NCBI RefSeq assembly: GCF_001500315.1
Contig: NZ_LLER01000010.1
Location: 1-64,000 of the forward strand
DNA from: Staphylococcus auricularis
GTDB taxonomy: Bacteria > Bacillota > Bacilli > Staphylococcales > Staphylococcaceae
DNA: 64,000 bases
Direction of reading: 5' to 3'
Shown: one piece after another, positions 20,516 through 32,293 of the stretch
Layout: each line of letters starts with the position of its first letter
Numbering within the stretch: position 1 is the stretch's first letter
Notes under the pieces: generated by a model
Database searches by the model: none
What the model saw: the letters and a program-made list of their open reading frames with translations, nothing else
Told to the model about the DNA's origin: nothing
Position numbers and translations under genes: made by a program

Positions 20516-21064
20516 ATGTCTGGAGAAGTTGGCGAAAAGCGCTGGTACGCAGTGCACACTTATTCTGGTTATGAGAATAAAGTGAAAAAGAATTTGGAAA
20601 AACGTGTTGAGTCTATGAACATGACTGAAGAAATCTTTAGAGTAGTAATACCTGAAGAAGAAGAAACGCAAGTCAAAGATGGCAAAGCGAAAACTTTAAC
20701 TAAGAAAACATTCCCAGGCTATGTCTTAGTTGAATTGGTTATGACTGACCAGTCATGGTATGTCGTGAGAAATACACCCGGCGTAACAGGATTTGTTGGT
20801 TCAGCTGGTGCAGGTTCAAAACCGAACCCATTATTACCAGAGGAAGCACGCTTTATCTTGAAACAAATGGGCATGAAAGAAAAAACGATCGATGTTGAAA
20901 TCGAAGTCGGTGATCAAGTCCGCATCAAAGCAGGTCCATTTATGAATCAAGTGGGCGAAGTGCAAGAAGTTGAAGCGGAAAAATTCAAACTCACAGTGCT
21001 CGTTGACATGTTCGGTCGTGAAACACCAGTCGAAGTTGAATTTGACCAAGTTGAAAAACTTTAA
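20516..21064 (+). CDS. nusG: Transcription elongation/antitermination factor NusG
   Basis: 182 residues. The NGN domain (KRWYAVHTYSGYENKVKKNL, then FPGYVLVELVMTD) binds RNA polymerase. The C-terminal KOW domain (VGDQVRIKAGPFMNQVGEV) contacts NusE/S10 or Rho. I use ATG 20516 after GAGGAGTG. It is cotranscribed with secE and followed by a terminator. Confidence 0.98.
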   Translation: MSGEVGEKRWYAVHTYSGYENKVKKNLEKRVESMNMTEEIFRVVIPEEEETQVKDGKAKTLTKKTFPGYVLVELVMTDQSWYVVRNTPGVTGFVGSAGAGSKPNPLLPEEARFILKQMGMKEKTIDVEIEVGDQVRIKAGPFMNQVGEVQEVEAEKFKLTVLVDMFGRETPVEVEFDQVEKL

Positions 21065-21066
21065 TT

Positions 21067-21107
21067 GCAACAGTGATTAAAAAATCAAAAATCACCTGTT
21101 GCTTTTT
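21067..21107 (+). terminator. Terminator after nusG
   Basis: GCAACAGTGAT and ATCAC-CT-GTTGC form a stem followed by TTTTT. The rplK promoter -35 overlaps its downstream edge. Confidence 0.8.
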
Positions 21108-21128
21108 AGTGAATTAAAATGTTATAAT
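21099..21128 (+). promoter_or_regulatory. Promoter of rplK
   Basis: -35 TTGCTT (21099-21104), an 18-base spacer and a perfect -10 TATAAT (21123-21128). Confidence 0.78.
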
Positions 21129-21130
21129 AC

Positions 21131-21210
21131 TGTGGTCGCGCTTAATGAGGCGCTCCATTTCGTCACGAAATGTTTAGAGTGGGAGGGCAAAACTCAGTCC
21201 TGTGACCACA
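21131..21210 (+). promoter_or_regulatory. rplK leader, probable ribosomal protein (L1) autoregulatory site
   Basis: TGTGGTC (21131-21137) can pair with GACCACA (21204-21210), closing a leader domain. Inside it, GTGGGAGG (21179-21186) precedes the closing arm. A similar GTGGGAGG...ACCAC element precedes rplA. Control of the L11-L1 operon by L1 is established in other bacteria; assigning this element to L1 is my inference. Confidence 0.5.
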
Positions 21211-21235
21211 TCACGATATCAAGGAGGTGCACATC

Positions 21236-21658
21236 GTGGCTAAAAAAGTAGAAAAAGTAGTTAAATTACAAATCCCTGCAGGTAAAGCAAACCCAGCACC
21301 ACCAGTTGGTCCAGCATTAGGTCAAGCAGGTGTTAACATCATGGCTTTCTGTAAGGAATTCAACGCACGTACGCAAGAGGATGCAGGTTTAATCATCCCA
21401 GTAGAAATCAGTGTATTTGAAGACCGTTCATTTACATTCGAAACTAAAACTCCACCTGCTCCAGTACTACTTAAAAAAGCAGCTGGCATTGAAAAAGGTT
21501 CAGGTGAACCTAACAAAAACAAAGTTGCTAGTGTAACAAAAGATCAAGTACGTGAAATTGCTAACACTAAAATGAAAGACTTAAACGCAGCTGACGAAGA
21601 AGCAGCTATGCGTATTGTCGAAGGTACAGCCCGCAGCATGGGTATTACTGTTGAATAA
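21236..21658 (+). CDS. rplK: 50S ribosomal protein L11
   Basis: 140 residues, the usual length. The N-terminal [22 protein letters not shown] and the C-terminal rRNA-binding domain are intact. L11 organises the GTPase-associated centre of 23S rRNA. The start is GTG 21236 after AAGGAGGTG; GTG 21227 lies inside that binding site. Confidence 0.98.
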   Translation: MAKKVEKVVKLQIPAGKANPAPPVGPALGQAGVNIMAFCKEFNARTQEDAGLIIPVEISVFEDRSFTFETKTPPAPVLLKKAAGIEKGSGEPNKNKVASVTKDQVREIANTKMKDLNAADEEAAMRIVEGTARSMGITVE

Positions 21659-21693
21659 TTAAAATTTGAAAATGAAATCAGATATACGATTAA

Positions 21694-21841
21694 CAAGCAG
21701 ATGACAGAAGTGACAAACAGGATGGATAGATCGGTTGTCAAAGTGTAAGGAACGCATAACAACGTATATAACTTACTCACTCTGTTATCTGCTTCTAACT
21801 TGTGAAGGCAAGTAACGTGGGAGGAAATTCCGCTAAAACCA
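21694..21841 (+). promoter_or_regulatory. Structured rplK-rplA intergenic leader
   Basis: The 201-base gap holds a long-range pairing, AAGCAGATGACAGA (about 21694-21707) with TCTGTTATCTGCTT (about 21782-21795), 13 of 14 positions complementary. It is followed by a compact GTGG-GAGG...ACCAC hairpin (21818-21841) next to the rplA ribosome binding site. The second element matches the rplK leader and is probably the L1 translational operator. Confidence 0.5.
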
Positions 21842-21859
21842 CTAAAGGAGGAACATGAA

Positions 21860-22555
21860 ATGGCTAAAAGAAGTAAAAAGTTTCAAGAAGTTGCTGCTAA
21901 AGTAGATCGTCAAAAACATTACAGCGTCGAAGAAGCAATTGAATTAGCTAAAGAAACAAACATTGCAAATTTCGATGCTTCTGTTGAAGTTGCTTTCCGT
22001 TTAGGTATCGATACACGTAAAAACGATCAACAAATTCGTGGCGCTGTAGTATTACCAAACGGTACAGGTAAATCTCAACGCGTATTAGTATTCGCTAAAG
22101 GTGATAAAGCATCAGAAGCTGAAGCAGCTGGTGCTGACTACGTAGGTGAATCTGAATATGTATCTAAAATCCAACAAGGTTGGTTCGACTTCGACGTTGT
22201 TGTTGCAACACCAGACATGATGGGCGAAGTTGGTAAATTAGGTCGCGTATTAGGACCTAAAGGTTTAATGCCAAACCCTAAAACTGGCACAGTAACAATG
22301 GACGTTACAAAAGCGATCGAAGAAATCAAAGCAGGTAAAGTCGAATACCGTGCTGAAAAAGCTGGTATTGTACATGCTTCTATCGGTAAAGCTTCATTCG
22401 ATACTGATAAATTAGTAGAAAACTTCAGAGCTTTACAAGATGTATTAACTAAAGCAAAACCTTCTGCAGCGAAAGGTACTTACTTCAAATCAGCGACCGT
22501 TACAACTACAATGGGTCCTGGTATCAAAGTTGATACTTCAAGCTTTAAATTATAA
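21860..22555 (+). CDS. rplA: 50S ribosomal protein L1
   Basis: 231 residues. The conserved block [19 protein letters not shown] is present along with the two-domain L1 layout. L1 builds the stalk at the ribosomal E site and in many bacteria represses its own operon. ATG 21860 follows AAAGGAGG. Confidence 0.98.
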   Translation: MAKRSKKFQEVAAKVDRQKHYSVEEAIELAKETNIANFDASVEVAFRLGIDTRKNDQQIRGAVVLPNGTGKSQRVLVFAKGDKASEAEAAGADYVGESEYVSKIQQGWFDFDVVVATPDMMGEVGKLGRVLGPKGLMPNPKTGTVTMDVTKAIEEIKAGKVEYRAEKAGIVHASIGKASFDTDKLVENFRALQDVLTKAKPSAAKGTYFKSATVTTTMGPGIKVDTSSFKL

Positions 22556-22571
22556 TAATAACTGACAACAA

Positions 22572-22604
22572 ATGACAGGCTAAAAGAATTTACTTTTAGC
22601 CTGT
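22572..22604 (+). terminator. Hairpin after rplA
   Basis: ACAGGCTAAAAG and CTTTTAGCCTGT form a perfect 12-bp stem with a 6-base loop. The U-run is short, but the position right after rplA and before the rplJ promoter suggests a terminator. Confidence 0.7.
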
Positions 22605-22612
22605 AAGCTTTA

Positions 22613-22641
22613 TTGACATATGTAATCAAAACAGTTATATT
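22613..22641 (+). promoter_or_regulatory. Promoter of rplJ-rplL
   Basis: Perfect -35 TTGACA (22613-22618), 17-base spacer, -10 TATATT (22636-22641). Confidence 0.85.
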
Positions 22642-22694
22642 AATTATTGTGATTATTTTACCTAAGACAGTAGGAGTTAGAAATAACTTAAAAG

Positions 22695-22785
22695 CTTAGA
22701 TCCTACCGAGGCTAAAATTGACTTGAACGTGATTAAAAATGTTTCAAGCACTTTTTGCCGTGGGTAGAAAGTGCTTTTTTTAATG
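22695..22785 (+). promoter_or_regulatory. L10 leader with attenuator
   Basis: This matches the L10 ribosomal leader class found before rplJ: CCTACCGAGG (22702-22711), a middle hairpin with ACTTGAA/TTTCAAG, CCGTGGGTAG, and a terminator AAGCACTTT/AAAGTGCTT followed by seven T. L10-(L7/L12)4 binding is expected to favour the terminator, giving feedback control. Confidence 0.85.
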
Positions 22786-22836
22786 GGCAGAACGCTCATG
22801 ATAAAAGCACCAAAAATTTTAAATGGAGGTGTCTAA

Positions 22837-23340
22837 ATGTCTGCAATCATTGAAGCTAAAAAACAACATATTGACGAAATTGCTGAACAACTTAAAAATT
22901 CAGTTTCAACAGTTATTGTTGACTACCGTGGTTTAACAGTAGAAGAAGTGACTGAATTACGTTCACAATTGCGTGAAGCTGGCGTAGAATACAAAGTTTA
23001 CAAAAACACAATGGTACGTCGCGCAGCTGAAAAAGCAGGAATCGAAGGCATTGAAGAATTCTTAGTAGGACCTACTGCCATCGCTACTTCAACAGACGAC
23101 GTTGTAGCACCAGCGAAAGTTATCGCAGGTTTTGCTAAAGAACACGAAGCTTTAGAAGTTAAAACAGGCGTTATGGACGGCGAAGTTATTTCAGCTGAAC
23201 AAGTTAACACAGTTGGATCTTTACCATCACACGACGGTCTTGTATCAATGCTACTTTCAGTATTACAAGCTCCAGTCCGCAACTTCGCTTATGCAGTTAA
23301 AGCAGTTGGAGAACAAAGAGATGAAGAAAGCGCTGAATAA
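22837..23340 (+). CDS. rplJ: 50S ribosomal protein L10
   Basis: 167 residues. The N-terminal rRNA-binding domain includes [20 protein letters not shown] and [12 protein letters not shown]; the C-terminal helix binds L7/L12 dimers. It lies under the L10 leader and is followed by rplL after 40 bases. Confidence 0.97.
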   Translation: MSAIIEAKKQHIDEIAEQLKNSVSTVIVDYRGLTVEEVTELRSQLREAGVEYKVYKNTMVRRAAEKAGIEGIEEFLVGPTAIATSTDDVVAPAKVIAGFAKEHEALEVKTGVMDGEVISAEQVNTVGSLPSHDGLVSMLLSVLQAPVRNFAYAVKAVGEQRDEESAE

Positions 23341-23380
23341 TCGCGCATAAAAATTTAAATTAAATTGGAGGAAAACAATA

Positions 23381-23746
23381 ATGGCTAATCAAGAACAAAT
23401 CATTGAAGCAATTAAAGAAATGTCAGTATTAGAATTAAACGACTTAGTTAAAGCAATTGAAGAAGAATTTGGTGTAACTGCAGCAGCTCCAGTAGCAGCA
23501 GGTGCAGCAGGCGGCGGAGATGCTGCTGAAGAAAAATCTGAATTTGATGTTGAATTAACTTCAGCTGGATCTTCTAAAATCAAAGTTGTTAAAGCAGTTA
23601 AAGAAGCAACTGGCTTAGGCTTGAAAGATGCTAAAGAATTAGTAGATAACGCTCCTAAAGTTGTTAAAGAAGGCTTACCTAAAGAAGAAGCTGAACAACT
23701 TAAAGAACAATTAGAAGAAGCTGGCGCAACTATCGAATTAAAATAA
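23381..23746 (+). CDS. rplL: 50S ribosomal protein L7/L12
   Basis: 121 residues. An N-terminal dimerisation segment, an Ala/Gly-rich hinge near residues 37-52, and the globular C-terminal domain with [20 protein letters not shown], which recruits translation factors. Strong AT-rich GGAGG site. A terminator follows at 23826-23860. Confidence 0.98.
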   Translation: MANQEQIIEAIKEMSVLELNDLVKAIEEEFGVTAAAPVAAGAAGGGDAAEEKSEFDVELTSAGSSKIKVVKAVKEATGLGLKDAKELVDNAPKVVKEGLPKEEAEQLKEQLEEAGATIELK

Positions 23747-23825
23747 TGCGAGCAGCATAACTTATTAAATATAATTTTATAAGTTAGGTTAATGCCCACA
23801 TTGGCCTATGATTCTTTGAGAAGTG

Positions 23826-23860
23826 AAAACCCCGTTATTCAGATAACGGGGTTTTGTGTT
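23826..23860 (+). terminator. Terminator of rplJ-rplL
   Basis: CCCCGTTAT, TCAG loop, ATAACGGGG, then TTTTGTGTT, with a matching AAAA upstream, so it is potentially bidirectional. Confidence 0.9.
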
Positions 23861-23917
23861 GTTCTTCAACTATCGCAGTAACAGCTATCTAAGTATAATG
23901 TGAAATGAGGTAGGGTC

Positions 23918-24526
23918 ATGAGTCATTATTATGATGAACAACCTGATGTAGCAAGTGATATACAAACATTTGATTATCACTATGATGATCAATCCATTAC
24001 ATTACAAACAGACGCAGGCGTATTTTCAAAAGGCAAAATCGACTTCGGCTCTGACTTATTAGTGCGGACATTTTTAAAGCAAAATCCACCGGGCCCAGTT
24101 AAAACGATTGCCGACGTAGGTTGCGGTTATGGCCCCATCGGTTTAATGATTGCTAAAATGGAACCACATAATCATGTCGATATGCTAGACGTGAATTTAC
24201 GTGCATTAAAATTAGCACGCCACAACGCAAAATCAAATCGTATCGACAATGTATCAATCATTGAAAGTGATGGTTTCGACCAAGTTGACGATCAACAATA
24301 TGACTATGTGCTTACGAATCCGCCAATTCGTGCCGGTAAAGAGACCGTGCATCGCATCTTTGAGGAAGCACATCACCATTTGAAACAAAATGGAGTACTT
24401 TACGTCGTGATACAGAAAAAACAAGGTATGCCTTCAGCAAAAGAAAAAATGCGCGCGTTATTTGATAATGTAGAAGTATTAGAGAAGAGCAAAGGCTATT
24501 ATATATTGAGAAGCTCAAAAGGTTGA
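23918..24526 (+). CDS. rsmC: Class I SAM-dependent methyltransferase, RsmC-like (16S rRNA m2G)
   Basis: 202 residues. The SAM-binding motif I is IADVGCGYGPIG and the catalytic guanine-methylating motif is TNPPIRAG, both typical of RsmC/RlmG-type N2-guanine methyltransferases. It corresponds to the single-domain form found between rplL and rpoB in Firmicutes. The exact rRNA position is inferred from the family. Confidence 0.88.
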   Translation: MSHYYDEQPDVASDIQTFDYHYDDQSITLQTDAGVFSKGKIDFGSDLLVRTFLKQNPPGPVKTIADVGCGYGPIGLMIAKMEPHNHVDMLDVNLRALKLARHNAKSNRIDNVSIIESDGFDQVDDQQYDYVLTNPPIRAGKETVHRIFEEAHHHLKQNGVLYVVIQKKQGMPSAKEKMRALFDNVEVLEKSKGYYILRSSKG

Positions 24527-24686
24527 TTTAGCAGACCTATTCTGATATAGTAATAGAATGTAAAAAATTATGTTCAATAAGTGTGTACTTTTACGTATAA
24601 AATAACATTGTATATCGATCGTAGATGAAATAGAAAATGGTGTCATCAGAAATGTTGCCGTTTTCTTTTTGTCTTAAGGTATATGT

Positions 24687-24692
24687 TATAAT
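24687..24692 (+). promoter_or_regulatory. -10 element upstream of rpoB
   Basis: A perfect TATAAT (24687-24692) preceded by ATGT, about 40 bases before rpoB. No -35 at standard spacing stands out, so extended -10 recognition is possible. Confidence 0.5.
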
Positions 24693-24731
24693 GCGTGAGA
24701 TAATCACACAATTTTTGAGGGGTGAATCTGT

Positions 24732-27700
24732 TTGGCAGGTCAATTTGTCCAATATGGAAGATATCGTAAACGTAGAAACTACGCGAGAATTTCAGAAGTA
24801 CTTGAATTACCAAATCTTATCGAAATTCAAACTAAATCTTATGACTGGTTCTTAAAAGAAGGTTTACTAGAAATGTTCAGAGACATTTCACCAATTGAAG
24901 ATTTCACTGGTAACCTATCTTTAGAATTTGTGGACTACAAACTTGGGGAACCTAAATATGATTTAGAAGAATCTAAAAACCGTGATGCAACTTATGCTGC
25001 ACCTCTTCGCGTTAAAGTACGTCTTATTATTAAAGAGACTGGTGAAGTAAAAGAACAAGAAGTATTCATGGGTGACTTCCCATTAATGACAGATACAGGT
25101 ACATTTGTGATTAATGGTGCAGAACGTGTTATCGTTTCTCAATTAGTACGTTCTCCATCCGTTTACTTCAATGAAAAATTAGACAAAAACGGACGTACCA
25201 ATTATGACGCAACAATCATCCCTAACCGTGGTGCTTGGTTAGAGTATGAAACAGATGCGAAAGACGTAGCATACGTACGCATTGACAGAACTAGAAAATT
25301 ACCATTAACCGTATTACTACGTGCACTTGGTTTCTCTTCAGATCAAGAAATCATTGATCTTATTGGAGATAACGAAATCTTACGTAATACGCTTGAAAAA
25401 GATGGTACTGAAAATACAGAACAAGCGCTATTAGACATTTACGAACGTTTACGTCCGGGCGAACCTCCTACTTTAGATAACGCTAAAAGTCTATTATATT
25501 CACGTTTCTTCGATCCAAAACGTTATGACTTAGCAAGTGTAGGTCGTTATAAAGCAAACAAAAAACTACATTTAAAACACCGCCTATTCAATCAAAAATT
25601 AGCAGAACCGATTGTTAATTCAGAAACTGGCGAAATCGTTGCTGAAGAAGGTACAGTCTTAGATCGTCGTAAAGTCGACGAAATCATGGATGTACTTGAA
25701 ACAAACGCAAACAGTGAAGTGTTTGAATTAGAAGGCAGCATCATTGATGAACCAGTCGAAATTCAATCTATTAAAGTTTACGTTTCAAATGATGAAGAAG
25801 GACGCACAACAACAGTAATCGGTAATGCTTTCCCTGATTCAGAAGTGAAATGTATTACTGCGGCAGACATCATTGCTTCAATGTCTTACTTCTTCAACTT
25901 ATATAGTGGTATTGGATTTACAGATGACATCGACCACTTAGGTAACCGTCGTCTACGTTCAGTAGGTGAATTGTTACAAAACCAATTCCGTATCGGATTA
26001 TCTAGAATGGAACGTGTGGTTAGAGAAAGAATGTCTATCCAAGACACTGATTCAATTACACCACAACAATTAATCAACATTCGTCCAGTGATTGCATCTA
26101 TCAAAGAATTCTTTGGTAGCTCTCAATTATCTCAATTCATGGACCAAGCCAACCCATTAGCTGAGTTGACTCACAAACGTCGTCTATCAGCTCTCGGACC
26201 TGGTGGTTTAACACGTGAACGTGCTCAAATGGAAGTACGTGACGTCCACTACTCTCACTATGGTCGTATGTGTCCAATCGAAACACCAGAGGGTCCAAAC
26301 ATCGGTTTGATCAACTCACTTTCAAGTTATGCGAGAGTTAATGAATTTGGTTTCATTGAAACACCATATCGTAAAGTAAACATTGAAACGAATGCAGTGA
26401 CAGATCAAATTGATTACCTTACAGCAGATGAAGAAGACAGTTACGTCGTAGCCCAAGCAAACTCAAGATTAGACGAAGAAGGTCGTTTCTTAGACGATGA
26501 AGTTGTTTGTCGTTTCCGTGGTAATAACACAGTGATGAACAAAGAAAAAATGGACTACATGGACGTATCACCTAAACAAGTTGTTTCAGCTGCGACAGCA
26601 TGTATCCCATTCTTAGAAAACGACGACTCTAACCGTGCGTTAATGGGTGCGAACATGCAACGTCAAGCAGTTCCATTGATGAACCCTGAATCACCATTCG
26701 TAGGTACAGGTATGGAACACGTAGCAGCACGTGACTCAGGTGCAGCTGTCATCGCTAAACAAAGAGGCCGTGTTGAACACGTTGAATCTAACGAAATCTT
26801 AGTGCGTAGTCTTATCGAAGAAGATGGACAAGAGTACGAAGGTGAATTAAATCGTTATCCATTAGCTAAATTCAAACGTTCAAACACAGGTACTTGCTAT
26901 AACCAACGTCCAATCGTTAAACCAAACGACATCGTAGACAAAGGTGAAATCTTAGCGGATGGACCTTCTATGGATCTTGGTGAAATGGCATTAGGTCGTA
27001 ACGTTGTCGTTGGATTTATGACTTGGGACGGTTATAACTACGAGGACGCTGTTATCATGAGCGAACGTCTGGTTAAAGATGACGTTTATACTTCAATTCA
27101 CATCGAAGAATATGAATCTGAAGCACGTGATACAAAACTCGGACCTGAAGAAATCACTCGTGATATTCCTAACGTTTCTGAAAATGCACTTAAAAACTTA
27201 GATGATCGCGGTATCGTATATGTCGGTGCTGAAGTTAAAGATGGTGACATCTTAGTAGGTAAAGTAACGCCTAAAGGTGTGACTGAACTTACTGCAGAAG
27301 AACGCTTACTTCACGCAATCTTTGGTGAAAAAGCACGTGAAGTTCGTGACACTTCATTACGTGTACCACACGGTGCAGGCGGTATCGTGCTAGACGTTAA
27401 AGTCTTCAATCGTGAAGAAGGCGATGATACATTATCTCCAGGTGTTAACCAACTCGTACGTGTTTACATCGTTCAAAAACGTAAAATCCACGTCGGAGAT
27501 AAAATGTGTGGTCGTCACGGTAATAAAGGGGTTATCTCTAAACTCGTTCCAGAAGAAGATATGCCTTACTTACCAGACGGACGTCCAATCGATATCATGT
27601 TAAACCCACTCGGTGTGCCTTCACGTATGAACATCGGACAAGTGTTAGAATTACATCTAGGTATGGCTGCTAAAAACTTAGGTATCCATGTTGCATCACC

Positions 27701-28277
27701 AGTATTTGATGGTGCCAATGACGAAGACGTATGGTCAACAATTGAAGAAGCTGGTATGGCTCGAGACGGTAAAACTGTCTTATACGATGGCCGTACAGGT
27801 GAACCATTTGATAACCGTATTTCTGTTGGTGTCATGTACATGCTTAAACTTGCACACATGGTTGATGATAAACTTCACGCGCGTTCAACTGGTCCTTACT
27901 CACTCGTTACACAACAACCACTTGGTGGTAAAGCACAATTCGGTGGTCAACGTTTCGGTGAGATGGAGGTATGGGCATTAGAAGCATATGGTGCTGCTTA
28001 TACACTTCAAGAAATCTTGACTTATAAATCAGATGATACAGTTGGTCGTGTTAAAACATATGAATCTATTGTTAAAGGCGAAAACATTAGTAAACCTAGT
28101 GTGCCTGAATCATTCCGTGTCTTAATGAAAGAATTACAAAGCCTTGGCTTAGACGTTAAGATCATCGATGAAGATAACAATGAAATTGATATGCATGACA
28201 ATGATGATGAAGATATCACAGAGCGCAAAGTTGACTTACAACAAAAAGATGCGCCTGAATCACAAAGAGAAGTTTAG
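24732..28277 (+). CDS. rpoB: RNA polymerase beta subunit
   Basis: 1181 residues, full length for staphylococci. It starts at TTG 24732 after GAGGGGTGA. The rifampicin pocket reads [20 protein letters not shown] followed by [11 protein letters not shown], without the usual resistance substitutions. Other catalytic blocks such as [14 protein letters not shown] and the C-terminal clamp [11 protein letters not shown] are intact. The C-terminal tail is acidic. rpoC begins 147 bases downstream. Confidence 0.99.
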   Translation: MAGQFVQYGRYRKRRNYARISEVLELPNLIEIQTKSYDWFLKEGLLEMFRDISPIEDFTGNLSLEFVDYKLGEPKYDLEESKNRDATYAAPLRVKVRLIIKETGEVKEQEVFMGDFPLMTDTGTFVINGAERVIVSQLVRSPSVYFNEKLDKNGRTNYDATIIPNRGAWLEYETDAKDVAYVRIDRTRKLPLTVLLRALGFSSDQEIIDLIGDNEILRNTLEKDGTENTEQALLDIYERLRPGEPPTLDNAKSLLYSRFFDPKRYDLASVGRYKANKKLHLKHRLFNQKLAEPIVNSETGEIVAEEGTVLDRRKVDEIMDVLETNANSEVFELEGSIIDEPVEIQSIKVYVSNDEEGRTTTVIGNAFPDSEVKCITAADIIASMSYFFNLYSGIGFTDDIDHLGNRRLRSVGELLQNQFRIGLSRMERVVRERMSIQDTDSITPQQLINIRPVIASIKEFFGSSQLSQFMDQANPLAELTHKRRLSALGPGGLTRERAQMEVRDVHYSHYGRMCPIETPEGPNIGLINSLSSYARVNEFGFIETPYRKVNIETNAVTDQIDYLTADEEDSYVVAQANSRLDEEGRFLDDEVVCRFRGNNTVMNKEKMDYMDVSPKQVVSAATACIPFLENDDSNRALMGANMQRQAVPLMNPESPFVGTGMEHVAARDSGAAVIAKQRGRVEHVESNEILVRSLIEEDGQEYEGELNRYPLAKFKRSNTGTCYNQRPIVKPNDIVDKGEILADGPSMDLGEMALGRNVVVGFMTWDGYNYEDAVIMSERLVKDDVYTSIHIEEYESEARDTKLGPEEITRDIPNVSENALKNLDDRGIVYVGAEVKDGDILVGKVTPKGVTELTAEERLLHAIFGEKAREVRDTSLRVPHGAGGIVLDVKVFNREEGDDTLSPGVNQLVRVYIVQKRKIHVGDKMCGRHGNKGVISKLVPEEDMPYLPDGRPIDIMLNPLGVPSRMNIGQVLELHLGMAAKNLGIHVASPVFDGANDEDVWSTIEEAGMARDGKTVLYDGRTGEPFDNRISVGVMYMLKLAHMVDDKLHARSTGPYSLVTQQPLGGKAQFGGQRFGEMEVWALEAYGAAYTLQEILTYKSDDTVGRVKTYESIVKGENISKPSVPESFRVLMKELQSLGLDVKIIDEDNNEIDMHDNDDEDITERKVDLQQKDAPESQREV

Positions 28278-28300
28278 TAATTAGATGAATTCGCGTCATT

Positions 28301-28359
28301 TCAGATCAGTGAATGAAGCCATGAAGCATTGTGCTTCTTGCTTCTTCACTTCAATCTGA
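28301..28359 (+). other. Long imperfect hairpin between rpoB and rpoC
   Basis: Two arms of 28 bases (28301-28328 and 28332-28359) are largely complementary around a 3-base loop: TCAGAT...ATGAAGCA with TGCTTCTT...AATCTGA. No U-run follows, so it is not a normal terminator. It could be an RNA processing (RNase III) site or a partial attenuator within the rpoBC message. Confidence 0.6.
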
Positions 28360-28424
28360 TGTGTATAGATCAAACGAAATCAATCAATTTGCACAGCTAA
28401 TCTAAATTGAAGGAGGTAGGCTCC

Positions 28425-31400
28425 TTGATTGATGTAAATAATTTCCATTATATGAAAATAGGACTTGCTTCACCTGAAAAAATCCGTTCATGGTCATTCG
28501 GTGAGGTTAAAAAACCAGAAACAATTAACTATCGTACTTTGAAACCAGAAAAAGATGGTCTATTCTGTGAAAGAATTTTCGGACCTACAAAAGACTGGGA
28601 ATGTAGTTGCGGTAAATACAAACGTGTACGATACAAAGGTATGGTTTGTGACAGATGTGGTGTAGAAGTAACGAAATCTAAAGTACGTCGTGAAAGAATG
28701 GGACACATTGAACTTGCAGCTCCTGTTTCTCACATTTGGTACTTTAAAGGTATTCCAAGTCGTATGGGTCTTTTACTTGATATGTCACCAAGAGCACTTG
28801 AAGAAGTAATCTACTTTGCTTCATATGTTGTTATTGATCCAGGCCCAACTGGCTTAGAGAAAAAATCATTACTTTCTGAAGCAGAATTCAGAGAATACTA
28901 TGATAAATATCCAGGTCAATTCAACGCTAAAATGGGTGCGGAAGGTATTAAAGCACTCTTAGAAGAAATTGATTTAGATGAAGAATTGAAAGCTTTACGT
29001 GATGAATTAGAATCTGCAACTGGTCAAAGATTGACTCGTGCAATCAAACGTTTAGAAGTTGTAGAATCATTCCGTAATTCAGGTAACAACCCTGCATGGA
29101 TGATCTTAGATGTACTTCCAATCATCCCACCAGAAATCCGTCCAATGGTACAACTTGATGGTGGACGTTTTGCAACAAGTGACTTAAACGACTTATACCG
29201 TCGTGTTATCAATCGTAACAATCGTTTGAAACGTTTATTAGACTTAGGTGCACCTGACATCATCGTCCAAAACGAAAAACGTATGTTACAAGAAGCAGTG
29301 GATGCATTGATTGATAATGGTCGTCGTGGCCGTCCAGTTACTGGTCCAGGTAACAGACCACTTAAATCACTTTCACACATGCTTAAAGGTAAACAAGGTC
29401 GTTTCCGTCAAAACTTATTAGGTAAACGTGTTGACTATTCAGGTCGTTCCGTAATCGCAGTCGGACCAAGCTTGAAAATGTATCAATGTGGTTTACCGAA
29501 AGAAATGGCACTTGAATTATTCAAACCATTCGTTATGAAAGAACTTGTGCAACGTGAAATCGCAACAAACATTAAAAATGCGAAAAGTAAAATTGAACGC
29601 ATGGATGACGAAGTATGGGATATCTTAGAAGATGTTATTAAAGAACACCCTGTGCTCTTAAACCGTGCGCCAACATTACACAGATTAGGTATCCAAGCAT
29701 TTGAACCTACACTTGTTGAAGGTCGTGCCATCCGTCTTCACCCATTAGCAACAACTGCTTACAACGCAGACTTTGACGGTGACCAAATGGCCGTTCACGT
29801 ACCATTATCTAAAGAAGCACAAGCAGAAGCACGTATGTTAATGCTTGCAGCTCAAAACATCTTGAACCCTAAAGATGGTAAACCAGTCGTTACACCATCT
29901 CAAGATATGGTATTAGGTAACTATTACATTACATTAGAACGTGAGGATGCATTGAATACAGGTGCATTGTTCAAAGATACAAACGAAGTGTTGAAAGCTT
30001 ATGCGAACGGTTATGTTCACTTACACACTCGTATCGGTGTTCACGCACGTTCATTCAATAATCCAACGTTCACAGAAGATCAAAACAATAAAATCTTAAC
30101 AACTTCTGTTGGTAAAGTGATCTTCAACCAAATCATTCCAGATTCATTTGCTTATATCAATGAACCTTCAAAAGCAAACTTAGAAGATAGAACACCTGAT
30201 AAATACTTCGTAGATCCTAAAGATTTAGGTGAAGGCGGTCTTAAAGCATACTTCGATAGTGTGCCAACGACTGATCCATTCAACAAAGGATTCTTAGGAG
30301 ATATCATCGCAGAAGTCTTCAATCGCTTCAGCATCACTGATACTTCAATGATGCTTGACCGCATGAAAGACTTAGGATTCAAGTTCTCTTCTAAAGCAGG
30401 TATTACAGTTGGTGTATCTGATATCGTTGTACTTCCAGATAAACAACGTATCCTTGATGAATCTGAACAATCTGTTGAAAAAGTTACTAAACAATTTAAC
30501 CGTGGTTTAATCACTGAAGATGAACGTTACAATGCAGTTGTTGATATTTGGACAAATGCAAAAGACCAAATTCAAGATAAATTGATGAAATCACTTGAAA
30601 AAACAAACCCAATCTTCATGATGAGTGACTCTGGTGCCCGTGGTAACGCATCTAACTTCACTCAATTAGCTGGTATGCGTGGTCTGATGGCCGCACCATC
30701 TGGTAAAATCATCGAATTGCCAATCACATCTTCATTCCGTGAAGGTTTAACCGTGTTAGAATACTTCATTTCAACTCACGGTGCACGTAAAGGTCTTGCC
30801 GATACAGCCCTTAAAACAGCTGACTCAGGTTACCTTACTCGTCGTCTTGTTGACGTGGCACAAGATGTTATCGTTCGTGAAGAAGATTGTGGTACAGACA
30901 GAGGCTTGCTCGTTTCTGACATTAAAGAAGGTACAGAAATGATCGAACCATTCGAAGAACGTATCGAAGGACGTTACTCTAAAGAAACTGTACGTCATCC
31001 AGAAACAGATGAAGTATTAGTTGAACCAGATCAATTAATCACTCCTGAAATTGCAAAACGTATCGTGGATGCAGGTATCGAAGAATTATACATCCGCTCA
31101 GCATTTACATGTAACACACGTCACGGTGTATGTGAAAAATGTTACGGTAAAAACCTTGCAACAGGAGAAAAAGTTGAAGTCGGTGAAGCAGTTGGTACCA
31201 TCGCCGCTCAATCCATCGGTGAACCTGGTACACAGCTTACAATGCGTACCTTCCACACTGGTGGGGTAGCAGGTAGCGATATCACTCAAGGTTTACCTCG
31301 TATCCAAGAAATCTTCGAAGCACGTAATCCGAAAGGTCAAGCAGTCATCACTGAAATCGAAGGTGTCGTTGAAGACATCAAAGTTGCGAAAGATCGTCAA

Positions 31401-32048
31401 CAAGAAATCGTAATTAAAGGTGCAAATGAAACGAAATCATATCTTGCATCAGGTACAGCACGTATCGTTGTAGAAGTCGGCCAAAGTGTTGCACGCGGTC
31501 AAGTGCTTACTGAAGGTTCAATCGAGCCTAAAAACTATTTATCAGTAGCTGGATTAACCGCAACAGAAAGCTACTTGCTTAAAGAAGTTCAAAAAGTATA
31601 CCGTATGCAAGGTGTTGAAATCGACGATAAACACGTTGAGGTTATGGTAAGACAAATGTTACGTAAAGTACGTATCATTGAATCTGGTGATACTAAACTA
31701 TTACCTGGTTCACTTGTTGATATCCATCACTTCACAGATGCAAACCGTGATGCATTTAAAGAACGTAAACGCCCAGCAACTGCTAAACCAGTATTGCTCG
31801 GTATTACTAAGGCATCACTTGAAACAGAAAGCTTCTTATCAGCAGCATCATTCCAAGAAACAACACGTGTACTTACTGATGCAGCCATCAAAGGTAAACG
31901 TGATAACTTACTTGGTCTTAAAGAAAATGTTATCATCGGTAAACTTATTCCAGCTGGTACAGGTATGCGTCGATACAGCGATGTGGAATATGATAAAGAT
32001 GCTTCTGATGTACAACAAGTTGAAGAAGTAGAAGTTACAGAACCATAA
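28425..32048 (+). CDS. rpoC: RNA polymerase beta' subunit
   Basis: 1207 residues. The N-terminal zinc ribbon is [20 protein letters not shown], the catalytic Asp triad is in [13 protein letters not shown], the second zinc site is near [13 protein letters not shown], and the trigger-loop area [16 protein letters not shown] is present. I choose TTG 28425 after AGGAGG, giving the usual [13 protein letters not shown] start; TTG 28407 would lie upstream of that binding site. Confidence 0.99.
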   Translation: MIDVNNFHYMKIGLASPEKIRSWSFGEVKKPETINYRTLKPEKDGLFCERIFGPTKDWECSCGKYKRVRYKGMVCDRCGVEVTKSKVRRERMGHIELAAPVSHIWYFKGIPSRMGLLLDMSPRALEEVIYFASYVVIDPGPTGLEKKSLLSEAEFREYYDKYPGQFNAKMGAEGIKALLEEIDLDEELKALRDELESATGQRLTRAIKRLEVVESFRNSGNNPAWMILDVLPIIPPEIRPMVQLDGGRFATSDLNDLYRRVINRNNRLKRLLDLGAPDIIVQNEKRMLQEAVDALIDNGRRGRPVTGPGNRPLKSLSHMLKGKQGRFRQNLLGKRVDYSGRSVIAVGPSLKMYQCGLPKEMALELFKPFVMKELVQREIATNIKNAKSKIERMDDEVWDILEDVIKEHPVLLNRAPTLHRLGIQAFEPTLVEGRAIRLHPLATTAYNADFDGDQMAVHVPLSKEAQAEARMLMLAAQNILNPKDGKPVVTPSQDMVLGNYYITLEREDALNTGALFKDTNEVLKAYANGYVHLHTRIGVHARSFNNPTFTEDQNNKILTTSVGKVIFNQIIPDSFAYINEPSKANLEDRTPDKYFVDPKDLGEGGLKAYFDSVPTTDPFNKGFLGDIIAEVFNRFSITDTSMMLDRMKDLGFKFSSKAGITVGVSDIVVLPDKQRILDESEQSVEKVTKQFNRGLITEDERYNAVVDIWTNAKDQIQDKLMKSLEKTNPIFMMSDSGARGNASNFTQLAGMRGLMAAPSGKIIELPITSSFREGLTVLEYFISTHGARKGLADTALKTADSGYLTRRLVDVAQDVIVREEDCGTDRGLLVSDIKEGTEMIEPFEERIEGRYSKETVRHPETDEVLVEPDQLITPEIAKRIVDAGIEELYIRSAFTCNTRHGVCEKCYGKNLATGEKVEVGEAVGTIAAQSIGEPGTQLTMRTFHTGGVAGSDITQGLPRIQEIFEARNPKGQAVITEIEGVVEDIKVAKDRQQEIVIKGANETKSYLASGTARIVVEVGQSVARGQVLTEGSIEPKNYLSVAGLTATESYLLKEVQKVYRMQGVEIDDKHVEVMVRQMLRKVRIIESGDTKLLPGSLVDIHHFTDANRDAFKERKRPATAKPVLLGITKASLETESFLSAASFQETTRVLTDAAIKGKRDNLLGLKENVIIGKLIPAGTGMRRYSDVEYDKDASDVQQVEEVEVTEP

Positions 32049-32093
32049 AATTGATATTTACAACAATGTGAATTAAGCTTTGCAAATTGAATG

Positions 32094-32186
32094 AGAGGAT
32101 GGTCGTGCCATCACTGATCAGTATAGATGTTGTCTTTCTGATTAAGAGGATTCAAGGTGCGCCACCATCCTCTTATTATCTTTTTA
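32094..32186 (+). terminator. Terminator after rpoC
   Basis: AGAGGATGGT...GTGC pairs with GCGC-CACCATCCTCT across an internal hairpin region, followed by TATTATCTTTTTAT. It separates rpoBC from the str operon. Confidence 0.75.
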
Positions 32187-32226
32187 TAAAAAAGTGTCAT
32201 GATGGGCAGATAACTTAAAAATTAAG

Positions 32227-32255
32227 TTGACGCTTCATGTATAAAATGTTATTAT
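32227..32255 (+). promoter_or_regulatory. Promoter of the str operon
   Basis: -35 TTGACG (32227-32232), 17-base spacer, -10 TATTAT (32250-32255), 39 bases before the L7Ae-type gene. Confidence 0.8.
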
Positions 32256-32293
32256 TGTTAAGGTTGATGTAAGCAGACTTTGGAGGATATCAA

